Assembly: GCF_041431135.1 (NCBI RefSeq)
Contig: NZ_CP107799.1
Span: 9,929,501 to 9,993,500 of the forward strand
Direction of reading: 5' to 3'
Length of the DNA: 64,000 nucleotides
Source: Streptomyces sp. NBC_00554
GTDB taxonomy: Bacteria > Actinomycetota > Actinomycetes > Streptomycetales > Streptomycetaceae
The translations under genes and the position numbers were made by a program. How positions within the stretch are numbered: position 1 is the stretch's first letter; every line of letters starts with the position of its first letter. Under the pieces are notes generated by a model. It did not search any database. It was given only the letters and a program-made list of their open reading frames with translations, and was not told the origin of the DNA. This document shows, in pieces, positions 53,806-63,974 of this stretch.

Positions 53806-56337
53806 CTACTTGTCCTCGTCGCGTGGGGCCCGGCGAGTGGTGAGCAGGAGGGCGATGTCGTCGGGGCGCTCGGTGGCCTGCCGGGCCTCCGCGGTGAGCA
53901 GGTCGGCCGCGGCGGACACGGACGGGCCGCCCGTCCGGCCGCGCCGCATGGCCGCTCGGGACAGGGTCGCGCGCAGGGCTTCGACGCCCTCGTCTATGTC
54001 GGTGCCGGGCCGCTCGACCATCCCGTCCGTGTAGAGGGCCAGCACGGCGCCGGGTTCGAGCAGCAGCTCCGTCACCGGGTAGTGGGCCTGCGGGTCCACT
54101 CCGAGCACCACCCCGCCGGGCAGGTCCAGGACCTCGGTACGGCCGTCGGGGTGGCGCAGCAGGGGCTGCGGATGTCCGGCCCGAGCGGCCCGCGCGACGC
54201 CCGTGACCGGGTCGAGGCGGACGTAGCAGCAGCTGGCGAACTGGCCCGGGTCGAGGTCGATGAGCAGCCGGTTGGTGCCGCTCATCACCTCGTCCGGGGA
54301 CCGGTCGCTGAGCGCGAACGCCCTTACCGCGCTGCGCAGTTGGCCCATGGTGGCCGCGGCCTGGACGCCGTGGCCCTGGACGTCGCCGATGACCAGGGCG
54401 AGTCCGTCGCCCGCCTCGACGACGTCGTACCAGTCGCCGCCCACGTCCATGCCCAGGGTGCCGGGCAGATACCGCCCGGCGGTGGTCACCAGCGGGTGCG
54501 CGGAGAGGCGGTGCGGAAGCAGTGCCTCCTGGAGACCGCGGGCGAGGGCGGCCTCGTTGTCGTAGCGCCGGGCCCGTTCCAGGGCCTGGGCGATCAGTCC
54601 GGCCAGCGCGGTCAGGACCGTACGCTCCTCGGTGCTGAAGGTACGGGAACGGTCGAAGCCCAGGATGCAGGAGCCGACCGGGCGCCCGGAGGCGATCAGC
54701 GGCAGGAAGGCCCGGGCTCCCTCCTTGGCGTCCAGTGCGATGCCGGGATAGGCGGTTGTCAGCTGTTGCATCGACTCGTAGAAGAGCGGCCGGCCACTGG
54801 TGAGCGTTTCGACTCCTGGTAGCCGGACATCGAGGGCCACTCCGTCGTAGGGGGCGAGGAAGCCCTGCGGGAAGCCGGTCTCCCAGGCCAGATACAGCCG
54901 CCGGTCCTGGAGCAGGTAGATGGCGAGCCGGCGTCCGCCGAACGCAGGCAGCAGCTCCCGCATCACCACCTCGGACACCTGGCGCGCCGTCACGGCCTCG
55001 GTCAGCGCGATGGCGAGAACGATGGGCCGGTACAGCGGTGCCGTCGTGGGTACGCCCTCCGCCGGCTCGTCGCCCTCGGCCGTCGGCGCCTCGAACGGAT
55101 CGGCCTCCGCGGAGTCCGCGACCCGCCCCCTCGGCACGAGCTTGCAGGTCAGGCTGCCCGGTCCCGCGTAGATGGACATCGTGAGCCACTCACCGCCGTG
55201 ACGCCCCGGTGTCTGCCCGGGGCTGTTCCCGTGCGGGCGTCTGACCTGGAAGTGCACCGGATCCGGCGACAGCAGGGACGCCGCGCAGGTGATCCTCGTA
55301 CGACGGCCGGGCCAGCCAGGGCACGGCCTCCCACAGCGGCCGCCCCAGCAGCTCCGTCCGGGGCCGGCCGAGCAGCTCGGTGGCGCGCGGGTTGGCATAG
55401 GTGATCAGCCCGAGCCGGTCGAGTGCGAACACACCCTCCGGAGGAGATCCGCCGCCCGGTCCGCGGCCGGGCCGGTGCTCGGATCGACGACCACACCGCT
55501 CACCCGGTACGGCGGTCCGGGCGTCGCGTCCGAGGGCCACAGCGTCAGCAGACGCAGCCCGCCGTCCGCGTTGCGCACCGGCAGTGCGTGCGCGGGCGGG
55601 CGCCCGGCGGCCGTCTCGCGCAGCGCGGCAAGGAGCAGGCTCGGATCCTCCCGGGACAGCGTGTCGGCCAGCGCGTCCGGTGTGCCGGCGAAGCCACCCG
55701 GCGCGGTGCCGAGCAGCGCCGCCAGCGCGTCGTCCGCGGTGACCGCGCCGTCGTACGGATCCCAGGTGAACGCTCCGACGCATTGCGCGGAGGGACCGTC
55801 GGCCGGAGCCGGCACGTTCATCGGCTCGTCGTCCCACGTGACGGTCCCGGGTCCGTTCTTGTCGAGCGCCGCCAGAGCGGCACCCAGCTCGTCCGCCACG
55901 GCTGTCATCCGGTCGCGGTCCGGCAGTACCTCGGTGGCGTCCGAGGCCGAAGGGCGCAGTACCGTCAGGACGCCGAAGGACGTCGAGGCGCCCACGACGG
56001 GGACGTACAGGGAACCGAACGGGAACGGCAGCCCGGCCGCCAGCTGCGGGTACCGGCGCATCGTCTCCGTGGCATCGGTGAGCAGCACCTCCTCGCCGAG
56101 CCGATGGACGTCGGCGACGGGGAACGGCCGGTCCACATACATGCGCCACCAGGGGCGGAACAGCTGATTGGGCAGGCCCGCGAGGACCGCCATCCGGAGT
56201 AGTCCGGGTGTGCTCGAACGCAGATAGATGCCTCCCGCGAAGCCGCGGGCCGCGCGGACCGCGTCCGCCACGGCCCCGCTGAGCAGGGCGGGCAGGCTTT
56301 CCAGCGCCTGCACCTCACGCTCGGCGCTCCCAGTCAT
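53806..56337 (-). pseudogene. GAF-PAS-GAF-PP2C serine phosphatase, two frame changes
   Basis: The N-terminal GAF domain (from ATG 56337, MTGSAEREVQALESL) and a PAS region lie in the first frame. After a shift at 55436-55446 the PAS continues (PPEGVFALDRLGLITYANPR, RPSYEDHLR). After another at 55276-55290 the rest follows: a second GAF and a SpoIIE/RsbU PP2C domain (GMDVGGDWYDVVEA, VIGDVQGHGVQAA, ALYTDGMVERP, ERPDDIALL). One base lost, then two lost (or one gained), would restore about 844 aa. It would dephosphorylate an anti-sigma antagonist or similar target. As printed, only the C-terminal GAF-PP2C part (from about 55165) could be translated alone. Confidence 0.8.
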
Positions 56338-56573
56338 CGGTCTGCCCTCGTCCGCCCGCCGCCGCCAGGGAGGTATCACAGCAAGAATGCGCCTGACAGG
56401 CCCCTGACCGCACCTCGACGCTCTCAGCAGCAGCCCGGGGCTGCCCGAGGCTGCGCATGGCCGAGTCCAACCGTGTCCGGCCGCGCTCAGCCATGTTCAG
56501 TCATGTCCAGCGCGAAAGATACCCGGTTTGCTCGAGTACCTCGCCCAACTCGTCCCACACCACCGCTGACACG

Positions 56574-57497
56574 TCAGCCACCGGCGCGGGGCCCGGGGGC
56601 GAGTGTCTCGGCGGCGGTGGCCGCCACGGCCTCGGCCACCGCCGCGAGCGCGGGGGAGTCGAGTTTCCACTGCTGCCAGAACAGCGGGACGTCGATGGCC
56701 CGGTCCGGCGCGAGATTCACCAACCGCCCTGCGCGCAGCAGCGGTTCGGCCTGTACCTCGGGCACCATGCCCCAGCCCATTCCGGCCACCACGGCGGCCA
56801 GGAACCCCTCCGAGGTGGGCATGAAGTGCCGCAGCGGACTCGCGCCGCGGCCACCCGTCAGAGTGCGGACGAAACCGTCCTGGAGTCCGTCGTTGCGGTC
56901 GAAGACGATCAGTGGCGCGTCACCGATCACCTCGCGCAGCGGCACGTCCGAGAGGCCGCCGAGCCATCTGTCGCGGAAGCCGGGACTCGCCACCGGCAGG
57001 TACCGCATCCGGCCGAGAGCACGGACGGAGCAGCCCGTCACCGGGTCGGGTGACGAGGTCACCGCCGCCAGCACCTGCCCCTCGCGCAGCAGCGTCGCCG
57101 TGTGGTCCTGGTCCTCGCGGCGCAGCTCGAAGCAGAGCCGCAGCTCCTGAGGCACACGGGTGAGCGCCGGGAGGAACCAGGTGGCCAGCGAGTCGGAGTT
57201 CACCGCGATCGACAGCCGCGACGGTTCCCCGGAGCCGGTCATGCCCAGCTCGGCGTGCGCGTCGCGCTCCAACTGGGCCAGCTGGCGCGCGAAACGCACC
57301 ACGACCTCGCCGGACTCGGTCGGGCGCACCGGCTTCGTCCGCATCAGCAGGACCCGGCCCGTGCGCTGCTCCAGTGCCTTGACGCGCTGGCTGACCGCCG
57401 ACGGCGTCACATGGAGCGCGCCGGCCGCCGCGTCGAAGGTGCCCTCGTCGACGACGGCGAGGAGCGTGCGGACCTGGTCGAACGGCAGTTCAGTCAT
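56574..57497 (-). CDS. LysR-family regulator (ArgP/LysG-like)
   Basis: A 307-aa regulator. The winged helix-turn-helix (about 3-62) reads DEGTFDAAAGALHVTPSAVS, followed by the LysR effector domain. It matches the ArgP/LysG subgroup, which controls a divergent lysine/arginine exporter; the lysE-type gene next door fits exactly. It probably activates the exporter when basic amino acids accumulate. ATG 57497 faces the exporter start across 69 bases. Upstream of its stop lie 236 bases to the phosphatase gene with nothing recognised. Confidence 0.9.
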   Translation of the reverse strand: MTELPFDQVRTLLAVVDEGTFDAAAGALHVTPSAVSQRVKALEQRTGRVLLMRTKPVRPTESGEVVVRFARQLAQLERDAHAELGMTGSGEPSRLSIAVNSDSLATWFLPALTRVPQELRLCFELRREDQDHTATLLREGQVLAAVTSSPDPVTGCSVRALGRMRYLPVASPGFRDRWLGGLSDVPLREVIGDAPLIVFDRNDGLQDGFVRTLTGGRGASPLRHFMPTSEGFLAAVVAGMGWGMVPEVQAEPLLRAGRLVNLAPDRAIDVPLFWQQWKLDSPALAAVAEAVAATAAETLAPGPRAGG

Positions 57498-57566
57498 CAC
57501 ACGTGCTAATGATACGTAAGAATCTTTAGCTGTACTCTTGACGGCTGCCTTCCTAGCGTCGATGTC

Positions 57567-58178
57567 ATGACAGACGCCCTGACCGCCGCGGCCGCCGGAT
57601 TCGGCACCGGCCTCACACTCATCGTCGCCATCGGCGCTCAGAACGCCTTCGTCCTGCGCCAGGGCATCCGCCGCGAGGCGGTACTCGCCGTGGTGGGCAT
57701 CTGCGCACTCTCCGACGCGGCGCTCATAGCCCTGGGCGTCGGCGGTGTCGGCACGGTCGTCGTGGCCTGGCCCGCGGCGCTCACGGCGGTCGGACTGGTC
57801 GGCGGCACATTCCTGCTCGTCTACGGATTCCTCGCCGCGCGGCGGGTGCTGCGACCCTCGGCTCTCAAGGCGGCGGCCGTGCCGGCGCACTCGCCGCGCC
57901 GCGCCGTGCTCACCTGCCTGGCGCTGACCTGGCTCAACCCGCACGTCTACCTCGACACCGTGTTCCTGCTCGGCTCCATCGCGGCCGACCGCGGCCCGCT
58001 GCGCTGGACCTTCGGGCTCGGGGCCGTCCTGGCGAGCGTGTGCTGGTTCGCGGCGCTGGGCTTCGGCGCCCGGCTGCTCAGCCGCTTCCTGGCCCGGCCG
58101 TCGTCCTGGCGCGTGCTGGACGGTCTCGTCGCCGCGACGATGACCGCGATGGGCGCCATGCTGATCGCGGGAGCCTGA
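57567..58178 (+). CDS. LysE/ArgO-family amino-acid exporter
   Basis: A 203-aa membrane protein with five to six hydrophobic helices. Helix 1 and its loop carry VAIGAQNAFVLRQG, the LysE signature, and TWLNPHVYLDTVFLLG is conserved in the C-terminal half. It exports lysine/arginine and protects against dipeptide-derived excess. It is divergent from its LysR regulator. The -10-like TAGCGT (57554-57559) ends seven bases before ATG 57567, suggesting a leaderless transcript; no Shine-Dalgarno is seen. Confidence 0.92.
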   Translation: MTDALTAAAAGFGTGLTLIVAIGAQNAFVLRQGIRREAVLAVVGICALSDAALIALGVGGVGTVVVAWPAALTAVGLVGGTFLLVYGFLAARRVLRPSALKAAAVPAHSPRRAVLTCLALTWLNPHVYLDTVFLLGSIAADRGPLRWTFGLGAVLASVCWFAALGFGARLLSRFLARPSSWRVLDGLVAATMTAMGAMLIAGA

Positions 58179-58291
58179 CAGCCGTACGCCCGGCATGGGC
58201 CGATGAGTCCGAACCCCGCCGTCACACACAACTCCCGCTCGGACATAGTGATCCCTGCAAGCGAAAGATGTAGCGAGCAACCAGGACGAGC

Positions 58292-59609
58292 GTGGACACG
58301 AGCAAGAGCGGTACGGACAGCGATCCCACGGCGGACGACGACACACCGGAACCGGTACGGGCGAACAGGCGCGGATGGCGCCGCTGGGCGATGGACACCC
58401 GCCCATTGCGGCGCCCGGCGTTCCGCCGGCTGTGGTCCTCGACCATCGTCACCGCCGTCGGCAGCCAGCTCACCGCCGTCGCCGTGCCCAAGCAGATCTA
58501 CGACATCACCGGCTCCTCGGCATGGGTCGGCTACGCGAGCCTCGCCGGCCTGCTGCCCCTCGTACTCTTCGCCCTGTGGGGCGGCGCGATCGCCGACAGC
58601 ATGGACCGGCGCAAACTGCTCCTCATCACCAACACCGGCATGGCCGTCACCTCGGTCCTCTTCTGGATACAGGCCGCCACCGGACTCGGCTCGGTGCTCG
58701 TCCTGATGGTGCTGCTCGCCCTCCAGCAGGCGTTCTTCGGCCTGAACTCACCGGCCCGCCAAGCCTCCATCGCCCGGCTGGTCCCCAAGGACGAACTGCC
58801 CGCCGCGAACGCGCTCGGCTCGACCGTCATGCAGACGGGCCTGGTCGCCGGACCGCTGCTCGCCGGCGCCCTCATCCCCGTCATCGGCCTGGCCGAGCTC
58901 TACCTGATCGACGCCGTGGCCCTGTGCGTCACCGTGCGGGCGGCTCGCAACGGCTTCCCGCGCTGCCGCCCCTCGACGGCAGCGGCGTCCGCAGGGCGCG
59001 GGCGGGCTGGCGCGAGGTCGCCGCCGGCTTCCGGTACATCCGCTGCACAAGGTGCTGCTCCTGTCCTTCCTCGCCGACATCATCGCCATGGTCTTCGGCA
59101 TGCCCCGTGCCCTGTTCCCACAACTCGCGGCGCAGACCTACGCGCCCTACGGCGAAGGACTCGCGCTCGGTCTCCTCTTCGCGGCGATCCCCATCGGCGC
59201 GGTGCTCGGCGGGCTGGCGTCGGGCACTTTCTCCCGTCTGCGCCGGCACGGCCTCATGGTCATCGTCGCGGTGGCGGCCTGGGGAGCGGCCATCACCGGG
59301 TTCGGGCTGAGCAGCAGCCTGTGGGTGGCGGTGGCCTTCCTCGCCGCGGCCGGAGTCGCCGACATGGTCTCCATGGTCTTCCGCGGCGCGATCCTGCTGT
59401 CCGCCGCCACGGACGACATGCGCGGCCGCATGCAGGGCGTGTTCACCGTCGTCGTCGCGGGCGGCCCCCGCCTCGCCGACGTCCTGCACGGAACGGCCGG
59501 TGCGGCCTTCGGCGCACGCACCGCCGTCGTGGGCGGCGGCCTGCTGGTGATGGCCGCCACGCTGGTCCTGGCCACCGCGACACCGGCTCTGAGGCGTTAC
59601 ACGATCTGA
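58292..59609 (+). pseudogene. MFS transporter (enterobactin-exporter-like), two frameshifts
   Basis: From GTG 58292 (GGACGAG upstream) the protein runs through five to six helices, with PAFRRLWSSTIVTAVGSQ and the motif A-like DSMDRRKLLLI. At about 58938-58962 the frame moves (RLPALPPLDGSGV follows), and at 59038-59048 it moves again (HKVLLLSFLADIIAMVFGMP onward to 59609). Both changes equal single lost bases; a restored protein would be about 439 aa with 12 helices. It resembles EntS-type MFS exporters. As printed, the nominal frame runs on into an unrelated C-terminus. Confidence 0.82.
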
Positions 59610-59646
59610 ATGCGCGGCCGCCCGAGTCGGTCATAGAGTTACCGCC

Positions 59647-60468
59647 ATGGGGGAAACGCGACCTACCTCGGAATTCCACGCGCAGAACATCAGCGTCGAG
59701 AGCGTTGCCCGGCTGGTGGCGGCTCTGGACGCCCAGGACACCAATGACGGCGTACGACGGCTGCGTACGTGGGCGCACACCGCGGTCGGCCCGCGGCCCG
59801 GCGAGCGGGTGATCGACATCGGCTCCGGTACGGGATCGCAGTCCCAGGCGCTGGCGGCCGCCGTCGCTCCCCACGGCGAGGTACTGGGCATCGAGCCGAA
59901 CCCGGGGCTCCGTATGGTGGCCGAGCAGCGCGCGGCCGCCGCCGGGAGCACCTTGGCTCGCTTCGTGGACGGCGACGCGCTCACCCTGCACCTGCCCGAC
60001 TCCTCGGTCGACGTCGTGTGGTGCGAGCGCGTACTCCAGCACCTCCTGGAGCCCGAGAAGGCCGTCGCGGAAATGGCGCGAGTGCTGCGCCCCGGTGGGC
60101 GCGTAGCCCTGCTGGACACCGACTGGGCGACCACGATCCTGCACCCCGGTGACCCCGAGACCGTCGCGGCGATCACCTCCGGCGCGCTGGCCGCGGCGGC
60201 CGACCCCTACTCGGGTCGCAAGCTGGTCGGCCGGCTGACGGCGGCCGGGCTGGTCATCGACGACCGCGGATCGCAGGCGCTCCTCCAGGACCACACCTCG
60301 GTGGCATGGCCGCTGATCCGCATGCTGGGCGATTCCGCGGTACGCCGTGAACTGATCACCGAGGCGCAGCGCGACCGTCTGTACGCGGATATCACGGAGG
60401 CCGCCGAGCAGGGTGCGCTGCACATGTCCGTGACGATGTTCGGAGCGGTCGCGCACCGCCCGTCGTAG
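59647..60468 (+). CDS. SAM-dependent methyltransferase (class I)
   Basis: A 273-aa methyltransferase. Motif I VIDIGSGTGSQSQ binds SAM (about 56-68), motif II-like GIEPNPGLRM follows, and VARV-type motif EMARVLRPGGRVALLDTDW marks the post-II region (about 140-160). It is of the UbiE/ArsM-like general type. The acceptor is unknown. It starts 37 bases after the MFS gene on the same strand, so the two may be cotranscribed. Confidence 0.88.
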   Translation: MGETRPTSEFHAQNISVESVARLVAALDAQDTNDGVRRLRTWAHTAVGPRPGERVIDIGSGTGSQSQALAAAVAPHGEVLGIEPNPGLRMVAEQRAAAAGSTLARFVDGDALTLHLPDSSVDVVWCERVLQHLLEPEKAVAEMARVLRPGGRVALLDTDWATTILHPGDPETVAAITSGALAAAADPYSGRKLVGRLTAAGLVIDDRGSQALLQDHTSVAWPLIRMLGDSAVRRELITEAQRDRLYADITEAAEQGALHMSVTMFGAVAHRPS

Positions 60469-60575
60469 GGCTGGCGCATTGAGTGAATAAAGGCGTTTGT
60501 CGGAATACACTTGATTGTCCGTCGCCGACGGAGCGCTTTGCACTCTTCCCCTGGTATTGGGGGTGCTCGAGCAAA

Positions 60576-60944
60576 ATGAACACGGCGAGCTACGAAGTAA
60601 TTGCAGCGAGCAGCACGATGAACGCGGTCGCCGCATTCATCGGTGGCCTCATCATCGCCGGTGCCCTGGTCTGGGCCGTCCGGATGGGCATCAAGGTGCG
60701 GCGGGAAGAACCGCGGCCACCCAGCCTCGACGAGCAGACCCATCTCCCCGAATCCGGGGCGGTCCACGAAATCCGGGAGATGCGGGACGCCGACGAGGTT
60801 CCGCACGCGGCGGATGAGAGTGAGCGGCTGATGCCGTACAACATGCACGCTGCCGGGACCAAGCGGCGCGAGGACCAGAAGCGGCGGCGCTGGGAACCCG
60901 GATCCAGCGGCTCCTTCGGCGGCGGCGGTCTGGGCAGGACGTGA
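60576..60944 (+). CDS. Small membrane protein (DUF6479-like)
   Basis: A 122-aa protein with one N-terminal membrane helix (about 15-37, VAAFIGGLIIAGALVWAVRM) and a long hydrophilic, charged cytoplasmic tail ending Gly-rich. The layout matches a common Streptomyces family of unknown function (DUF6479, by memory). The ATG at 60576 lies in an unusually AT-rich stretch (60475-60610) compared with its surroundings, which may hold the promoter. Confidence 0.75.
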   Translation: MNTASYEVIAASSTMNAVAAFIGGLIIAGALVWAVRMGIKVRREEPRPPSLDEQTHLPESGAVHEIREMRDADEVPHAADESERLMPYNMHAAGTKRREDQKRRRWEPGSSGSFGGGGLGRT

Positions 60945-60990
60945 CCCGGACCGCTTGGCAGCGGGTCGGGCCCGTCCGTCGGATCAGGCG

Positions 60991-61992
60991 CTAAGGGAGA
61001 TCGGCCGCGGAGTCCTCCGGAGCCAGGTCGGGCCGGAGACGGAGCCACGACGGCTGACGCAGCAGCCCGGCTCTGGTTCGGGTGCTGTACCGGACTTCGC
61101 CCACCAGCCGCGGCACTACCCAGTGGGCCCCGGCCACCGGCGGGACGGTGTCGAAGGGGCAGTCCTCGGTCTCGGCGGCCCGCAGGAGCCGGGCGAGTAC
61201 CGCCCGTTCGGCCTCGCTCCAGCCGGTCCCCACGCCTCCGACGTAGCGCAGCCGCCCCGCCTCGCGCTGTCCCAGGAGAAGGGCACCCGGTAGCCCCGAC
61301 AGCCGCCCCTTGCCGGGAACCCAGCCACCGACGATCACGTCGAGGGTCTGTACGTTGCGGATCTTGACCCAGGCTCGTGAGCGCACCCCCGGCTCGTACA
61401 CGGAGTCCAAGCGCTTGCAGACCAGCCCCTCCAGACCGTTCTCCCGCGTCGCCCGCAGGGCCGCCTCCCCGTGCCCGACGATCGCCGACGGCGTCGACCA
61501 GTACGGCCCGGCGAGGGCCAGATCCTCCAGCTCCTGTCGCCGCCGGACATAGGAGAGAGCGGTCAGGTCACGCCGCCGCAGGTACATGACGTCGAACAGG
61601 ACGAGATGCGCGGGGGCCTCCACTGCCCGACGAGCCGCCTTGCCCGGAGAATCCGCCAGCCCCATACGGGACTGTAGAAGCTGGAAGTCACCCCGCCCCT
61701 GCTCGTCCAGGACCAGGACTTCACCGTCCAGAACGGCGGGAGTCCTGCCGAGCGCTCCGCCCAGCGCACGCAATTCCGGGTAGGCCGCCGTGATGTCCTC
61801 CCCCGACCGGGCGCGCAGCACGATGCCGCCGTCCCCGGGCAGATAGATCACGGCACGCTGGCCGTCGTGCTTGGTCTCGTACGCCCAGTGCGCGTCCTGC
61901 CCTGCGGGCGGCAGGGCGCCGGCGGTGGCGAGCATGGGAGCGATCCGCGGCAGTGTCACAGGTGTGTAGTCGACAGGGCTGCGGGCACCCAC
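60991..61992 (-). CDS. ATP-dependent DNA ligase (LigC-like)
   Basis: A 333-aa ATP-dependent ligase. The adenylation domain (about 15-205) has nucleophile K41 in ETKHDGQRA, with DGEVLVLDEQG and VCKRLDSVYEPG as further motifs. An OB-fold domain (about 210-320) starts AWVKIRNVQTLDVIVGGW. No polymerase or nuclease domain is attached, so it resembles actinobacterial LigC-type repair ligases rather than LigD. It is probably a backup or NHEJ-like enzyme. GTG 61992 is the likely start. The gene converges on the small membrane protein gene, with 46 bases between stops. Confidence 0.9.
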   Translation of the reverse strand: MGARSPVDYTPVTLPRIAPMLATAGALPPAGQDAHWAYETKHDGQRAVIYLPGDGGIVLRARSGEDITAAYPELRALGGALGRTPAVLDGEVLVLDEQGRGDFQLLQSRMGLADSPGKAARRAVEAPAHLVLFDVMYLRRRDLTALSYVRRRQELEDLALAGPYWSTPSAIVGHGEAALRATRENGLEGLVCKRLDSVYEPGVRSRAWVKIRNVQTLDVIVGGWVPGKGRLSGLPGALLLGQREAGRLRYVGGVGTGWSEAERAVLARLLRAAETEDCPFDTVPPVAGAHWVVPRLVGEVRYSTRTRAGLLRQPSWLRLRPDLAPEDSAADLP

Positions 61993-62051
61993 TCACCCTT
62001 GACGGCCCTTTCGCCTGAACGGCGCTGCCCGGCGAACCCGCGGGCCGCGCC

Positions 62052-62956
62052 CTACGCCTCCAGAGCCTGGGCCATCAGGGTCTGCAGACGCAGCCCGCGG
62101 TGGACATCGAGCTCGCCGGACTTTCCGGAGCGGACGGCGGTGGCGAACTCCCGGCGCAGCACGGGCCAGCTCTCCTCGTGGTCGAGTGCGGCGCCGTCGT
62201 ACACGAGCTCGGCGTGCGGGCCGAACAGCTCGATCCGGGTGATGCCGCGCTCGACATTGGACTGAACTGGACAGCGAGACGCCTGGTCACAGCGCCGCTC
62301 GCGCGGCTTCGGGCGGTGCAGGTGAGCCCGATCCAACGGCGGGGGTCTCCGGTGCCCCGTACCCGCACGATGGGACCCAGGGCCGCGTCCAGCAGATCGA
62401 GAACGTGCGGCCCGAGGTCCAGCAGCGCGCCGTGTTCGAGACGCCAGGCGGTCGCGAAGTCGCCGCCCAGGAAAGCGCCGTGCAGCCAGCAGGCCCGCGC
62501 TCCTACGGCGTCGACGCCTTGGGCGGCTGCCAGGAACCGCCGGGTGGCCGGGTTGTAACGGCTTGTCAGGACCAGCTGGGAGACGACGCCGGCCGCGTCG
62601 ACGGCATCCACGAGGCGTTGCGCCGACGGCAGGTCCAGCGCGAGCGGCTTCTCCAGGAGGAGCGCCTTGCCCGCTTCCGCGGCACGGCATGCGAGCTCCG
62701 CCTGAACGGAGGGCGGAACCGCGAAGGCGACCGCTTCGCAGCTGTCCAGCAGGTCCTCGAAGCGCGCGGCGACATCGGCGCCGTAGGGTGCGGCCGTCTC
62801 GCGGGCCGCCTCGGCGCGGCGCGCCCACACCGCGGTCAACTGCGTCTCGGGCCCGGCGGCAAGTACCCGCGCGTGCACGGCGCGCGCCCATGGTCCGGCT
62901 CCGACGAGGCCGACCTTGACCGGTGCATGGGACCAGGGAAGCGAGGCGTCGGTCAC
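62052..62956 (-). pseudogene. Gfo/Idh/MocA-family oxidoreductase, one frameshift
   Basis: GTG 62956 follows an ideal AAGGAG. The Rossmann domain reads KVGLVGAGPWARAVHARVL, and the EKPLALDLPSAQRLVDA helix carries the family's catalytic-region lysine. Near 62257-62270 the frame changes; the C-terminus continues as SNVERGITRIELFGPHAELV to the stop at 62052. One restored base gives about 301 aa, the normal length. It would be an NAD(P)-dependent sugar or polyol dehydrogenase. The substrate is unknown. Confidence 0.83.
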
Positions 62957-63185
62957 GAGAAGTCTCCTTTTCGGTGTGGGCGGATCAACTTCACCACGTT
63001 GACCGCCGCTTCGACCAGGAGTGTGCCGGCGGGCGGGACGGCTGACGTCCCTGCGCTGTGTCCGGTCAGGAGCCGGACGTCACGCCAATTCACCGAGCTC
63101 CGCGTGCTCATTCATGCGCGGGGCGCACGACAGGCCCGCTCGCGCCTCTGTCGGTCACTGCGTGTCCCACGTCATCATTCGGTGC

Positions 63186-63974
63186 ATGAATCCCACACAG
63201 GACAAACCAGGCTCCGCGGACGACTCGGGGCTGCCCGCATTGCCGGAGGACTGGCAGCGATGTCTGGCCGTGGCCGCACACCCGGACGACATCGAGTACG
63301 GGACCGCGTGCGCCGTCGCCCGCTGGACGGCACAGGGCAAACAGGTGACGTATCTGCTCGCGACACGAGGTGAAGCCGGCATCGACAGCATGCACCCGGA
63401 CCAGGCGGCGCCCTTGCGGGAGGGGGAGGAGCGGGCCGGTGCCCGTCAAGTCGGGGTCGACACAGTTGAGTTCCTCGATCACCGTGACGGTGTCGTCGAG
63501 TACGGGCTCCCGCTACGCCGCGACATCGTGCGGGCGATGCGCCGCCACCGGCCCGAGGTCGTGGTGACCGGAGCGTTCACCGTGCGCATGATCGGCGGCA
63601 TCACGAACCAGGCGGACCACCGAGTGGTTGGCCTGGCCACGCTGGACGCGGCACGCGACGCGGGAAACCGCTGGATCTTCCCGGAACTGGCCGACGAAGG
63701 CCTCGAACCCTGGAATGGAATCCGGCTCGTGTGCCTCGCCGGCCCCCAACAGCCCACCCACGGTGTCGACGTCACGGGCGAACCCCTCGAACGCGGGATC
63801 GCCTCGCTCGAGGCGCACGCCGAATACACCAAGGGCCTCGGCGCCGGGGCCTTCGAACCGCGCCCGTTCCTGACCTGGGCGGCCGGAATGGGCGGCCCGG
63901 CTCTCGGCGTCGAATCCGCAGTCCTCTTCGACGTCCACCAGCTCATCCCCGACGGGCCGCCGCCCTGGGTATGA
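63186..63974 (+). CDS. PIG-L/LmbE-type deacetylase
   Basis: A 262-aa zinc-dependent N-deacetylase. The metal motif AHPDDIEYG (H32, D34-D35) lies near the N-terminus and NQADHR carries a likely third ligand (about residue 144). The family includes MshB and Mca of mycothiol metabolism and GlcNAc-derivative deacetylases in antibiotic pathways; this one cannot be assigned further. The 229-base gap to the divergent oxidoreductase shows no recognised element. Confidence 0.88.
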   Translation: MNPTQDKPGSADDSGLPALPEDWQRCLAVAAHPDDIEYGTACAVARWTAQGKQVTYLLATRGEAGIDSMHPDQAAPLREGEERAGARQVGVDTVEFLDHRDGVVEYGLPLRRDIVRAMRRHRPEVVVTGAFTVRMIGGITNQADHRVVGLATLDAARDAGNRWIFPELADEGLEPWNGIRLVCLAGPQQPTHGVDVTGEPLERGIASLEAHAEYTKGLGAGAFEPRPFLTWAAGMGGPALGVESAVLFDVHQLIPDGPPPWV

